A DNA stretch of 27,544 nt from JBQTKD01 sp052389435 (GTDB lineage: Bacteria; Actinomycetota; Actinomycetes; Sporichthyales; Sporichthyaceae). The translations under genes were made by a program, and so were the position numbers. Shown one piece after another: positions 14,706 through 21,982 of this stretch. Under the pieces are notes generated by a model, which saw only the letters and a program-made list of their open reading frames with translations, had not been told where the DNA came from and ran no database searches. Every line of letters starts with the position of its first letter. Position 1 is the stretch's first letter. Where the stretch lies: assembly GCA_052389435.1 (NCBI GenBank), contig JBQTIB010000012.1, positions 1 to 27,544 on the forward strand. The letters are read 5' to 3'.

Positions 14706-15364
14706 CCGCACCAACCGGGAAGGGCCCGATCACGGTCTTTCTGCTCGACGACCACGAGATCGTGCGCCGCGGCATCGCGGAGCTGTTGGAGACCGAGGCG
14801 GACATCGAGGTCGTCGGCGAGGCCGCCACCGCCGCGCAGGCGCTGGCCCGGATCCCCGCGCTGCGCCCACAGGTTGCCCTGCTCGACGGCCGACTGCCGG
14901 ACGGCAGCGGTATCGACGTGTGCCGCGACATCCGCTCGGCCTACCCGGAGATCCGCTGCCTGATCCTGACCTCCTACGACGACAACGACGCCATTTTCGC
15001 CGCCGTCATGGCGGGCGCCGCCGGGTATCTGCTCAAGGAGATTCAGGGCAGCAACCTGGTCGACGCGATTCGCCAGGTCGCGGCCGGGCGGTCCCTGCTC
15101 GACCCGGCGGTCACCGAGCGACTGCTGGTCAGACTGCGCGAGGGGGCACCGCAGGACGCGCGGCTCGCGTCGCTGACCGAACGCGAGCGAGACATCCTTT
15201 CGCTGATCGCCGAAGGCATGACGAATCGTCAGATCGGCGAGAGGCTCTTCCTGGCGGAGAAAACCGTCAAGAACTACGTGTCGGCGATGTTGACCAAACT
15301 CGGCATGGAGCGGCGCACGCAGGCCGCCGTGTTCGCCACCGAGTTGCGCAAGTCCGACCCCTGA
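14684..15364 (+). CDS. devR: Dormancy response regulator DevR/DosR (NarL/LuxR type)
   Basis: 226 aa from ATG 14684, inside the end of devS (translational coupling). The receiver begins ITVFLLDDHEIVRRGIAELL, with acidic residues D22/D23, phosphoacceptor D68 (LLDGRLPDGSGI), LTSYDD and the conserved K in GYLLKEI. The LuxR-type HTH starts LTERERDILSLIAEGMTNRQ and continues LFLAEKTVKNYVSAMLTKLG and MERRTQAAVFATEL. That last block is nearly identical to mycobacterial DosR, including the DNA-contacting K and N of KTVKNYV. About 15 residues precede the usual DosR N-terminus, and I see no alternative start nearer the receiver. It should bind the GGGAC-N4-GNCCC boxes found throughout 2.6-15.4 kb. Confidence 0.96.
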   Translation: MDDSAEVAAPTGKGPITVFLLDDHEIVRRGIAELLETEADIEVVGEAATAAQALARIPALRPQVALLDGRLPDGSGIDVCRDIRSAYPEIRCLILTSYDDNDAIFAAVMAGAAGYLLKEIQGSNLVDAIRQVAAGRSLLDPAVTERLLVRLREGAPQDARLASLTERERDILSLIAEGMTNRQIGERLFLAEKTVKNYVSAMLTKLGMERRTQAAVFATELRKSDP

Positions 15365-15371
15365 CCGGGCA

Positions 15372-15406
15372 GGGTCCTTCCGCCCGCCGGCGGGGCCGTT
15401 GGACTC
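15372..15406. promoter_or_regulatory. Tandem DevR/DosR-like boxes before universal stress protein 3
   Basis: GGGTCCTTCCGCCC (15372-15385) and GGGCCGTTGGACTC (15393-15406) both fit the degenerate palindrome and start 21 bp apart. They lie in the 77-base gap between devR and the stress gene at 15442, giving that gene its own regulated promoter. Confidence 0.5.
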
Positions 15407-15441
15407 TGCCGGGAGAGCTCTTTCCCCGGCACTCTCGGAAC

Positions 15442-16233
15442 ATGGACAGGGACATCGCGAGCATCGCCACCGGTTCCCGGATCGTCGTGGGCGTGGACGG
15501 TTCGCCCACCTCCGCGGCGGCGCTGGCCTGGGCGGTGGACGAGTGCGCCGCGCTGGGCGCGTCGCTGTTGATCGCCCATTGCCCGGCGCCGGCCGATCCC
15601 CGGCAGGTGTGGGCGGGAGGCGAGGTGGCGCTCCGGGTCCTGGACCGGCACGCGGACTCGCTGCTGACCGCGTTCGCCGCGGCGAGCTCCCGACGCAGGC
15701 CGTCGGTGGTGGTGACCACGCATCTGAGCCACAGCGAGCCGAGCAACGCCCTGGTGGATCTGAGCACCGGCTCGCAACTGCTCGTGGTCGGCGCACCCGG
15801 CGGACGATCGGCCGCCTTCGGCATCGGGCGCCGAGTGGTGGCGCACGCGAACTGCCCGGTGGTCCTGGTACCGGACCCGGTAGCGCTGCCCACCGCGCGG
15901 CGGGCTTCGCGGGTGGTTCGGATCCTCACCGGTGGCGCGGAGGACGACGCCGCCCGGCAGGTGGCCGAGCTAGCGGCGCGGCTCAGAGGCCTGCCGCTGG
16001 AATCGATCGCCTATGGGTCTGCCCACCGGTGTCTGCGCGAGGAGCCGGCGGTGCTGGCGGTAGTCGGCCTGCGGGGGAGCGAGGACCACTGGAGTGTTCG
16101 GCCGACCGCGCCGCTGGACGGGTTGCTCGCCGCGTTGCCGTGCCCGCTCGCGATCGTGGGCGTCGGGGTGGCGAACGAGGCCTTCGTCGGGGCCGGCACC
16201 CGTCGGACCGGCGCCGCCGCAGGGGCGTCGTGA
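15442..16233 (+). CDS. Universal stress protein with a degenerate second domain
   Basis: 263 aa from ATG 15442; no strong ribosome binding site is visible, so a short leader is possible. The first UspA domain is clear: SRIVVGVDGSPTSAAALAWA near the start and FGIGRRVVAHANCPVVLVPD at about residues 128-147. Its nucleotide loop, VVGAPGGRSAAFGIGRRVV, lacks the usual GS-x-S ending. The remaining 110 residues keep only traces of a second Usp fold (ALPCPLAIVGVG near the end) and are much shorter than in the other two stress proteins here. It follows devR directly on the same strand, with its own tandem DevR-like boxes between. Confidence 0.88.
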   Translation: MDRDIASIATGSRIVVGVDGSPTSAAALAWAVDECAALGASLLIAHCPAPADPRQVWAGGEVALRVLDRHADSLLTAFAAASSRRRPSVVVTTHLSHSEPSNALVDLSTGSQLLVVGAPGGRSAAFGIGRRVVAHANCPVVLVPDPVALPTARRASRVVRILTGGAEDDAARQVAELAARLRGLPLESIAYGSAHRCLREEPAVLAVVGLRGSEDHWSVRPTAPLDGLLAALPCPLAIVGVGVANEAFVGAGTRRTGAAAGAS

Positions 16234-16276
16234 CGGCTTGCGGCCTACCTCGCCCGCCTACTCCAGGATCGTCGGT

Positions 16277-17407
16277 CTACGAGCCGCCGTCCCGATCGGC
16301 CGTCCCGGCGCCGCCGAGGTAGCGGGCGATGACCTGCGTCCGGTTGACCGCTCCGGCCTTGCGCAGGACGTGCTTGACGTGGAGCTTCACGGTGCCCACG
16401 CCGATCGCCAGGCGCTGCGCGATCTCGGCGTTGTTCGCTCCGGCGAGGACGAGGTCCAGCACCTCGCGCTCACGCGGCGTCAGATTCTCCGGGCCGCCCG
16501 GCGGGGCCGGGGTCCAGGCCGCCGACGGGTCGCTCTGCCCGGGCGAGGAGAGTTCGGTCTCGGCCTCGGTGAGTTCGGCCATCGACACATCGACCGCGGC
16601 CAGCAGGTCGCGGACCCGCCCGCGCTGGGTGCGCATCTGTTCGAGCAGGGCGGTGCGTTCGTAGAGATGGCCGAAGCCCTCGGCGAAGCGCCACAGCACG
16701 TCGCGGTCGGTCTCGTCGCAGCGCCGGCCCTCCGCGAGATGGTCGGCGTGCAGAAAACCCAGCACCCGGCCGGCGGGCACGATCGGCGCGACGACGTAGG
16801 AGTGCGAGCCGCCCTCCCGGATGATCGGGTGCACGTCCGGGGCGTGCACGTCCGCGACGAGCGCCGGCCGGTGCTCCCGCAGCAGGCGTCCCTCCCGCAG
16901 GCCGTCGTGCAAGGCGATCGCGTTGCTGCTCCACCGCGCGACCCAGGGCTGTCCCGCCACCGCCTCGTTGACCTGCCAGGGGTACCAGTGATCCGCCTGC
17001 ACCCGAGAGAGCAGGACCCGGGCGAACCCGCAGCTGCGGGTGACCTCGGGGCAGACCCGGTCCAGCAGCACGGCGGTGCTCGAGCAGGCACGCAGCCGCG
17101 CCAGGCCCGCCTCCGCCTCGGCCAGTCGAACCGTGCCGCCGATCAGATCGTGCTCGCGCAGCCGAAGCGAGAGGTCCTGCAGGTCGGCGACCAGGGCGCC
17201 GAGCGGCCTCGCGTCGACGCCGGGGATGGTCATCGCGTCCGTGCAGGCTGCGGTGAGCGAGTCGAGGTCGGCTGCGGCGAGCACCGGCCCGGGCAGCGGG
17301 TCGAACCCCACCGCCGTTCGCACTCGTCGGTGCAGGCGAGTGCTGCGGGCGATCGTCGCGGCCCTGCGTTCGGCCCAGTCCGGACCGGCCGCCCGCATCC
17401 CGCTCAC
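16277..17407 (-). CDS. GAF-LuxR family transcriptional regulator (second of a tandem pair)
   Basis: 376 aa from GTG 17407, chosen because that GTG forms a GTGA overlap with the stop of the preceding gene; ATG 17398 is the alternative. The central region (about residues 110-260) is GAF-like, with SHSYVVAPIVPAGRVLGFLH and DETDRDVLWRFAEGFGHLYE. The C-terminal HTH begins NLTPREREVLDLVLAGANNA and ends GVGTVKLHVKHVLRKAGAVN, RTQVIARYLGG. It is a cytoplasmic DNA-binding regulator. The GAF ligand and target genes are unknown. It is a paralogue of the gene before it, with the same length and the same GAF-to-coiled-linker-to-HTH plan. Confidence 0.88.
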   Translation of the reverse strand: MSGMRAAGPDWAERRAATIARSTRLHRRVRTAVGFDPLPGPVLAAADLDSLTAACTDAMTIPGVDARPLGALVADLQDLSLRLREHDLIGGTVRLAEAEAGLARLRACSSTAVLLDRVCPEVTRSCGFARVLLSRVQADHWYPWQVNEAVAGQPWVARWSSNAIALHDGLREGRLLREHRPALVADVHAPDVHPIIREGGSHSYVVAPIVPAGRVLGFLHADHLAEGRRCDETDRDVLWRFAEGFGHLYERTALLEQMRTQRGRVRDLLAAVDVSMAELTEAETELSSPGQSDPSAAWTPAPPGGPENLTPREREVLDLVLAGANNAEIAQRLAIGVGTVKLHVKHVLRKAGAVNRTQVIARYLGGAGTADRDGGS

Positions 17408-18534
17408 CGGGCCTCGCTTCGCATCATCCGCAGATAGCGGGAGATGGCGTCCGCGCGGCCGCTCGCGCCGAGCTTGCGGTAGATCTTCGTGGTGTGCGAC
17501 TTCACCGTCGCCTCGCCGAGGAACAGCCGTTCGGCGATCTCCCGGTTGCCGGCTCCCGTCACCAACAGTTCCAGCACGTCCCGTTCGCGCCGGGAGAGCA
17601 GGGCGTGTTCGGACGTCCCGGCGTCGACGGGGGCGGCGTCGGCGACGCCGAGCGACTGCAGTTCCCGGCGTACCAGCAGCAGTTCGGCGGAGCTCAGCGC
17701 CGCGAGCTCCTGCTCGACGGTCGCGAAGGCCGCGTGCACCTGCGCCCGCTGCGCCGCCAGCCGTTCGACCCGGGCGGCGTGCTCGAAGATCAACCCGAAG
17801 CCTTCGGCGAAGGTCCACAGGTTCTCCCGATCGGTCTCGGTGAGCACGCGTCGACCGAGGCAGCAGTCGACCTGGAGGAACCCGATCACCGCCCCGCTCG
17901 GCATCACCGGCGAGGCGACGTAGGAGCTGCTGTGCGTGGCGGCCACCAGGTCCCGGTCCACCCGGGGGTCCTCGGCGCGGATCACCGCCGCGGTGCGCCG
18001 GTGCACCAGGTCGCTCTCCAACGTGCCGGGACGCAGCGGAATCCACTGCCGCGTCAGATACGCGCGGGTCTCGGCCGCGACGACGGCGTCCACCTCCGGG
18101 CCGATCCAGATCGCCGCCGCCTGCCAGGTGGAACCGCGCCGCCGGGACACCACCGTGCGGTCGAAACCGCAGCACTGCGCGAGTTCCGCGGCGGCGGCCT
18201 CGAGCAGTTGGGCGACGTCGGTGATGCGACGCAGCCGGGACAGGCTCTCGTTGATCCGCGGAAGGGTGGCGAAACGTCGGGCGACGGCCAGTTCGAGCAG
18301 GTCGCCGCGCAGCCGAGTCGCCTCGATCAGCGCCCGGGACCGGTGGGCGACCTCGCCGGCCCCGGTGGTCTCGCCCGCGCGCAGGGAGGCGGCGAGCCGC
18401 GCGGCGAGCGGCTCGAGTTGGGCGGCGAATTCGGCCACCTCGGTTGCGTCGTGCCCGGCGCCGCCGGCCAGCGCCGCACGCACCCGGTGGACCAGATCCT
18501 CCGCCCGGGTGGCCACGTCGTCGTCGAGGACCAC
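17404..18534 (-). CDS. GAF-LuxR family transcriptional regulator (first of a tandem pair)
   Basis: 376 aa from GTG 18534. A GAF-like region holds CCGFDRTVVSRRRGSTWQAA and SSSYVASPVMPSGAVIGFLQ, followed by TETDRENLWTFAEGFGLIFE. The HTH has LLSRRERDVLELLVTGAGNR and LFLGEATVKSHTTKIYRKLG. No Shine-Dalgarno sequence is visible before the GTG. GATACT ends about 8 bases upstream, so a leaderless transcript is possible. It overlaps the next regulator by 4 bases, so both are made from one mRNA. It is divergent from the membrane protein at 18639, the most likely neighbour target. Confidence 0.88.
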   Translation of the reverse strand: MVLDDDVATRAEDLVHRVRAALAGGAGHDATEVAEFAAQLEPLAARLAASLRAGETTGAGEVAHRSRALIEATRLRGDLLELAVARRFATLPRINESLSRLRRITDVAQLLEAAAAELAQCCGFDRTVVSRRRGSTWQAAAIWIGPEVDAVVAAETRAYLTRQWIPLRPGTLESDLVHRRTAAVIRAEDPRVDRDLVAATHSSSYVASPVMPSGAVIGFLQVDCCLGRRVLTETDRENLWTFAEGFGLIFEHAARVERLAAQRAQVHAAFATVEQELAALSSAELLLVRRELQSLGVADAAPVDAGTSEHALLSRRERDVLELLVTGAGNREIAERLFLGEATVKSHTTKIYRKLGASGRADAISRYLRMMRSEAR

Positions 18535-18638
18535 CCCCGAAGTATCCCCGTGGGAGGAGCCGAATGCGACCTTGGGCAGACGTCTGGGGGACCGGCGCGA
18601 CCCTAGCCTCGAGGGACCCCCGGCAGAAGCGAGGCGTC

Positions 18639-19508
18639 ATGTTCCCGTTCGAAGGCACTGCGGGCCCCATCCCGTTGCCGAGCCCCGAGACCTACGCGCT
18701 CGAACTCAACACCGTCATGCAGACGGTGGCGACGCTGCTGCTGTGGGGCGGAACGCTCGCGCTGCTCGGCTACGCCGTCAAGATCTCCCGCGTGGAACGT
18801 TCCCCGCTGCCGGTACTCATCGTGCTGGCGGTGGCGGTGGGCAGCATCGTCGAGCCGATCTACGACATCACCTACCACCTGTTCTGGCTCGACAACGGCG
18901 AGCAGTGGACGCTGTTCGAGGCGTTCGGCCTGCCGCAGCCGGTGTGGGTGATGCCCGCCTACGTCATGGTGTTCGCGCTGCCTGCGGTGCTGCTCTACCG
19001 CAGCTTCGCCGCCGGGGTCACCCTGAAGAAGATCTTCCAGTGGGCCGGCGTCACCGTCCTGACCACCACCGCGTTCGAGACCATCGCGGTGAACGTCGGC
19101 CTGTACGTGTACTACGGCGACGCCCCCACGCGCGTGCTCGGCTACCCGCTGTTCATCGGGTTCATGGAGGCCTCCCAGATCACCGGCTTCGCCGTGCTGT
19201 GCGCGGTGATCAAGCTGCGGGCCACCCGCTGGGAGCACTACCTGATCGTGTTCCTGATCTTCCCCGCGAACTTCGTCTTCGAGACGATCGGCGCCGGCTT
19301 CCCGGTCCTGATCGCGATGAACACCCCCGACCCGAACACCGCCCTGATGTGGGCCATGGCCCCGGTCAGCATGGGCCTGGCCGCGGCGGGTCTGTGGTGG
19401 ACCAGCCAGTTGCTGTTCTTCACCCAGCGTCTGGCCCGCGCCGAGGGCACCATGCCCGCGCCCGCGCCGATGTCGAGGCCGGAGAAGGCCGCCGCCGCGC
19501 TGCTGTAG
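18639..19508 (+). CDS. Polytopic membrane protein, possibly AveC-like
   Basis: 289 aa from ATG 18639, with GAGG just upstream; earlier in-frame starts lie in the regulator gene region and give a non-protein-like Arg/Pro tail. It has about seven hydrophobic segments, including TLLLWGGTLALLGYAV, LPVLIVLAVAVGSIVEP, YVMVFALPAVLLY and LIVFLIFPANFVF. A conserved-looking loop reads EPIYDITYHLFWLDNGEQWT. Placement of this acidic/aromatic loop and the overall length recall the AveC-like (spirocyclase-type) membrane family of mycolic-acid actinomycetes, but I hold that only weakly. Function is unknown. TAGCCT at 18604-18609 could be its -10 element. The divergent regulator pair may control it. Confidence 0.7.
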   Translation: MFPFEGTAGPIPLPSPETYALELNTVMQTVATLLLWGGTLALLGYAVKISRVERSPLPVLIVLAVAVGSIVEPIYDITYHLFWLDNGEQWTLFEAFGLPQPVWVMPAYVMVFALPAVLLYRSFAAGVTLKKIFQWAGVTVLTTTAFETIAVNVGLYVYYGDAPTRVLGYPLFIGFMEASQITGFAVLCAVIKLRATRWEHYLIVFLIFPANFVFETIGAGFPVLIAMNTPDPNTALMWAMAPVSMGLAAAGLWWTSQLLFFTQRLARAEGTMPAPAPMSRPEKAAAALL

Positions 19509-19564
19509 CAGGAACGTGGCGGCGGGGGTGGCCTTCGCAGTCGGCAGTTCCCGGAAGGCCGCGA

Positions 19565-20176
19565 TCAGATCCGCGAGGTCGTCTCAGACGAGCTTCGACG
19601 CGATGCGGACCGTGGCCGTTCCGACCGACGCGCGTCGGGGGACGACGAGAGCGAGGGTCCCTCGCCTGCCGGCGCGGGGTCGAGGGAGAGTTCGTACTCG
19701 ACGCCGTACCGGTCGCTGTGCACCAGGCCGAGCGATCCATGCCGGCCCAGCAGACCCACCACGGCACGGTTGCCGGGTGCGACCGTCGCCGTGAACGTCC
19801 GAATGCCCTCCGCCCGTGCGCGTAAAATCAGCCGAGTCATCAGCTCGTTGCCCACCCCACGGTGCTGCCACTCGTCGAGCACGGCGATCGCCACCTCCGC
19901 GCTCGGCGCACCGGGAGCGGGCCGGATGTAGCGGGCGATCCCGATGCCGCGCCCGTCCAGTGGGTCGAGAGCTCCCAGGGCCTCGTGCCGGTGGTGATCC
20001 AGATCGGTCAGGTAGTGCAGTTCGCCGATGGACAGGGAACGCTTGCCCACGAGAAATCGTGCGATTCGGGAAGCCTCGCTCATCCGCTCGAACGCCTCTG
20101 CCAGCAGCGGGCCGTCCGAGGCGCGCACCGGGCGGATCGAGATTCTCGCCCCGTCCTCGAGCGTCACGTCCTCCAC
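19565..20176 (-). CDS. GNAT-family N-acetyltransferase
   Basis: 203 aa from GTG 20176, with GAGAGGAGG seven bases upstream. It reads ISIRPVRASDGPLLAEAFER at the start, VAIAVLDEWQHRGVGNELMT in the middle (acetyl-CoA motif A as QHRGVG), and FTATVAPGNRAVVGLLGRHG afterwards. This is a standard single GNAT fold, which transfers acetyl from acetyl-CoA to an amine. The last 45 residues are Ser/Arg-rich and probably disordered. Relatives occur near dormancy genes in mycolic-acid actinomycetes, but the substrate cannot be told. An 11-bp palindrome GGGACCGTCCC lies 29 bases upstream at 20205-20215. Confidence 0.88.
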   Translation of the reverse strand: MEDVTLEDGARISIRPVRASDGPLLAEAFERMSEASRIARFLVGKRSLSIGELHYLTDLDHHRHEALGALDPLDGRGIGIARYIRPAPGAPSAEVAIAVLDEWQHRGVGNELMTRLILRARAEGIRTFTATVAPGNRAVVGLLGRHGSLGLVHSDRYGVEYELSLDPAPAGEGPSLSSSPDARRSERPRSASRRSSSETTSRI

Positions 20177-20427
20177 CGCACAGCCTCCTCTCTACCCCAC
20201 CCGGGGGACCGTCCCGAGTGCGCCGGGGGCAGCAGGTTCGGGACCGCGATCGAGTCCACCCGCCACTACCCCGCACGCGCCGACGAATCCAAGCCCGGCC
20301 GTTCACGATCGCGGTTCCAGGTGCGGCGTCGGTGCAGTCGGCCCGCCGGTGGTACTGGCTGGCGGCGAATGCGCGCGACCCGGCGGGGCAGTGCCCACCG
20401 GCCTGGCCGAGTCGACCGTCGGATCCG
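20177..20427. other. Intergenic region upstream of the GNAT gene
   Basis: About 250 bases with no credible gene. It contains the palindrome GGGACCGTCCC (20205-20215), a candidate operator or core promoter element for the GNAT gene. Its one-base centre does not fit the four-base spacer of the DevR box. No other structure was seen. Confidence 0.4.
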
Positions 20428-20598
20428 CTACGACGGCCGCGCCGGTAGGTCGGCGACCGCGGGCGGCGAACTGCCCGGCGGGTAGGGGACGTCCGGGGTG
20501 ACCGGCGTGCGCTTCGCGCGGTCGGGCGCGTCGATGCCACTTCGCTCGCGCACGTCTTCGGCGCGTCCATCGGGCCGAACTGCGATGTCGTGGCTCAT
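20428..20598 (-). CDS. Small hypothetical protein (56 aa)
   Basis: ATG 20598 is preceded by GGGAGGCGTCG, a very good ribosome binding site. The product starts MSHDIAVRPDGRAEDVRERS and ends PPAVADLPARPS. It is hydrophilic, Pro/Asp/Arg-rich and probably disordered. No family is recognised. Third positions are mostly G/C. It lies between the STAS gene and the GNAT gene on the same strand. Confidence 0.45.
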   Translation of the reverse strand: MSHDIAVRPDGRAEDVRERSGIDAPDRAKRTPVTPDVPYPPGSSPPAVADLPARPS

Positions 20599-20710
20599 CG
20601 ACGCCTCCCGGTTCCGCCGAACAACGGTGGTGCAGGAGGGGCTACCCGCCCGCTTCCGACGGAACCGTCGGGACGGCCTGCCTGCGCCGGGGCTGCCCGA
20701 TACCGAGGAC

Positions 20711-21136
20711 CTACCTCGACGCTGCAACCCGCACCAGAGTCGACACTCTCTCCACGCCGCTGAGCGCGAGGACTTTCTCGATCGTCGACCCGTTGCGAAC
20801 GCGAATCGAAAAATCGAGGTCGGGATCGCGCCCGAGGGCGTAGAGCGCACCGATGCCGACACTGTCGAGATAGCCGAGTTCGGTGAGGTCGAGCACGAAG
20901 CGGCCGGCCTCGCGTTGGGCGTGCGCGCCGACCGCGAAGCGCAGTGCCTGCGCGGAATCGAGGTCGACTTCGCCGAGCACCGTCAGGCACCCGGGAGTAG
21001 ATCGCGCTCGCAGGCCGCGCGCGATCTGGCGGAAGGCCCCGGACGCTGGACTATCGATCGTCGTCCCCGCGCGCGGTCTGGTGGCTGCCGTCGCACAGCG
21101 GATAGCGCGCCGAGCGTCGGCAGGCGCAGATGGCAA
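20711..21136 (-). CDS. STAS-domain protein (anti-sigma factor antagonist type), start uncertain
   Basis: The core CLTVLGEVDLDSAQALRFAV, then REAGRFVLDLTELGYLDSVG and IGALYALGRD is a STAS fold with the family serine in LDSVG, the residue phosphorylated in SpoIIAA-like antagonists. Such proteins bind anti-sigma kinases and free alternative sigma factors. The longest frame starts at TTG 21136, but this overlaps the CDGSH gene by 86 bases; the next in-frame start is GTG 20980, which would trim the first beta-strand. The true start is probably near the CDGSH stop (about 21050) or the TTG itself. It is last in a minus-strand operon after the methyltransferase and CDGSH genes. Up to 141 aa. Confidence 0.7.
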   Translation of the reverse strand: MPSAPADARRAIRCATAATRPRAGTTIDSPASGAFRQIARGLRARSTPGCLTVLGEVDLDSAQALRFAVGAHAQREAGRFVLDLTELGYLDSVGIGALYALGRDPDLDFSIRVRNGSTIEKVLALSGVERVSTLVRVAASR

Positions 21137-21257
21137 CCCGGAAACGCTCCACCAGTTCGGCCTCGCACCCGTCGGCGCTCACCTCGACGGGGCCGTCGAG
21201 GTAGATGGGTCCGCGGGGGTCGACGCGTACCCGTACCGGACCGGCCGGCCTACCCAC
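21051..21257 (-). CDS. CDGSH iron-sulfur domain protein
   Basis: 68 aa from GTG 21257, which overlaps the stop of the upstream methyltransferase gene by 8 bases. The cluster motif is complete: CACRRSARYPLCDGSH, fitting C-x-C-x2-S-x3-P-x-C-D-G-S-H, which binds a redox-active [2Fe-2S] through three Cys and one His. The N-terminal half (VRVDPRGPIYLDGPVEVSAD) is the usual beta-strand region of bacterial CDGSH proteins, and the size is normal for the family. The role is likely redox or iron-sulfur transfer in the cytoplasm; the partner is unknown. Immediate coupling to the methyltransferase suggests shared expression. Confidence 0.92.
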   Translation of the reverse strand: MGRPAGPVRVRVDPRGPIYLDGPVEVSADGCEAELVERFRVAICACRRSARYPLCDGSHQTARGDDDR

Positions 21258-21900
21258 GGCGAACCGCCCGGACGACGACGAGTTCCTCGGTCGTTTCCTC
21301 GGGGCCGAGCAGTCCCTGGTCGCGCAGCCACTCGGCGTGGGCACGGAGTACCGGACCGAACGGGATGCGCTCCTTGCGAACGATTTCCGCCTCCAGTCCG
21401 GCCTGCTCCAACAGGTCCAGCGTTCGCTGCGGTCCACACAGACCGGAGTGCACCAACCAGCAGACCCCGTTCGGCTTCAACAGGCGCGGAGCGTCGCGGC
21501 ACACCCGGTCGAGCACCGCGCGGCCGTCGGCGCCGCCGTGCCAGGTGCGGGAACGCCCGCGCCGCGGCATCGGCCCGCCGCTGGGCACGTAGGGCGGATT
21601 GGCCACGATCAGGTCGAACCGTTCCTCGACGTGGCCGAGGACGTCGCTGCGTCGAACGCGCAACGGAAGCCGGTGCAGACGCGCGTTGATCCTGGCGGAC
21701 AGGACCGCTCGACGGCTCACGTCGACCGCCTGGACGTGCGCGGCGCCGGCGGCCTTCAGCGCCAGGGCGATGCGCCCGGTGCCCGTGCCGATGTCGAGGG
21801 CGTGCGCGTGGTCGGGCACCCCCTCGGCGAGCACGGTGTCGAGGAGCAGGTGGGTATCGGCCTCGGGTTCGTAGACACCGGGCAGTCGCAGCAGCAGCAC
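21250..21900 (-). CDS. HemK/PrmC-like class I SAM-dependent methyltransferase
   Basis: 216 aa from GTG 21900. It begins LLLRLPGVYEPEADTHLLLD, the N-terminus of the short HemK2-like methyltransferases that lack the PrmC helical domain. The SAM-binding motif is LDIGTGTGRIALAL, and the catalytic motif NPPYVPSG marks an amide or amino-group N-methyltransferase (glutamine N5 in PrmC; other targets in HemK2-like proteins). It is a cytoplasmic enzyme. It heads the minus-strand operon methyltransferase-CDGSH-STAS and is divergent from the oxidase gene at 21983. No strong ribosome binding site was seen. Confidence 0.9.
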   Translation of the reverse strand: MLLLRLPGVYEPEADTHLLLDTVLAEGVPDHAHALDIGTGTGRIALALKAAGAAHVQAVDVSRRAVLSARINARLHRLPLRVRRSDVLGHVEERFDLIVANPPYVPSGGPMPRRGRSRTWHGGADGRAVLDRVCRDAPRLLKPNGVCWLVHSGLCGPQRTLDLLEQAGLEAEIVRKERIPFGPVLRAHAEWLRDQGLLGPEETTEELVVVRAVRRG

Positions 21901-21982
21901 GGGCCCCGGTTACCCGGCTCCCGCCCGGTAATGCATCGCTCGCCGAAGAGTTTCGCGGGCACTGCGGGGTAATTCGATCGCC

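Noticed and set aside
18588..18626. GGGAC half-sites before the membrane protein at 18639 as a DevR box pair
   Set aside because: Only the left half-sites match (GGGACCGGCGCGAC and GGGACCCCCGGCAG), and the spacing is 25 bp, off the 21-22 bp register.
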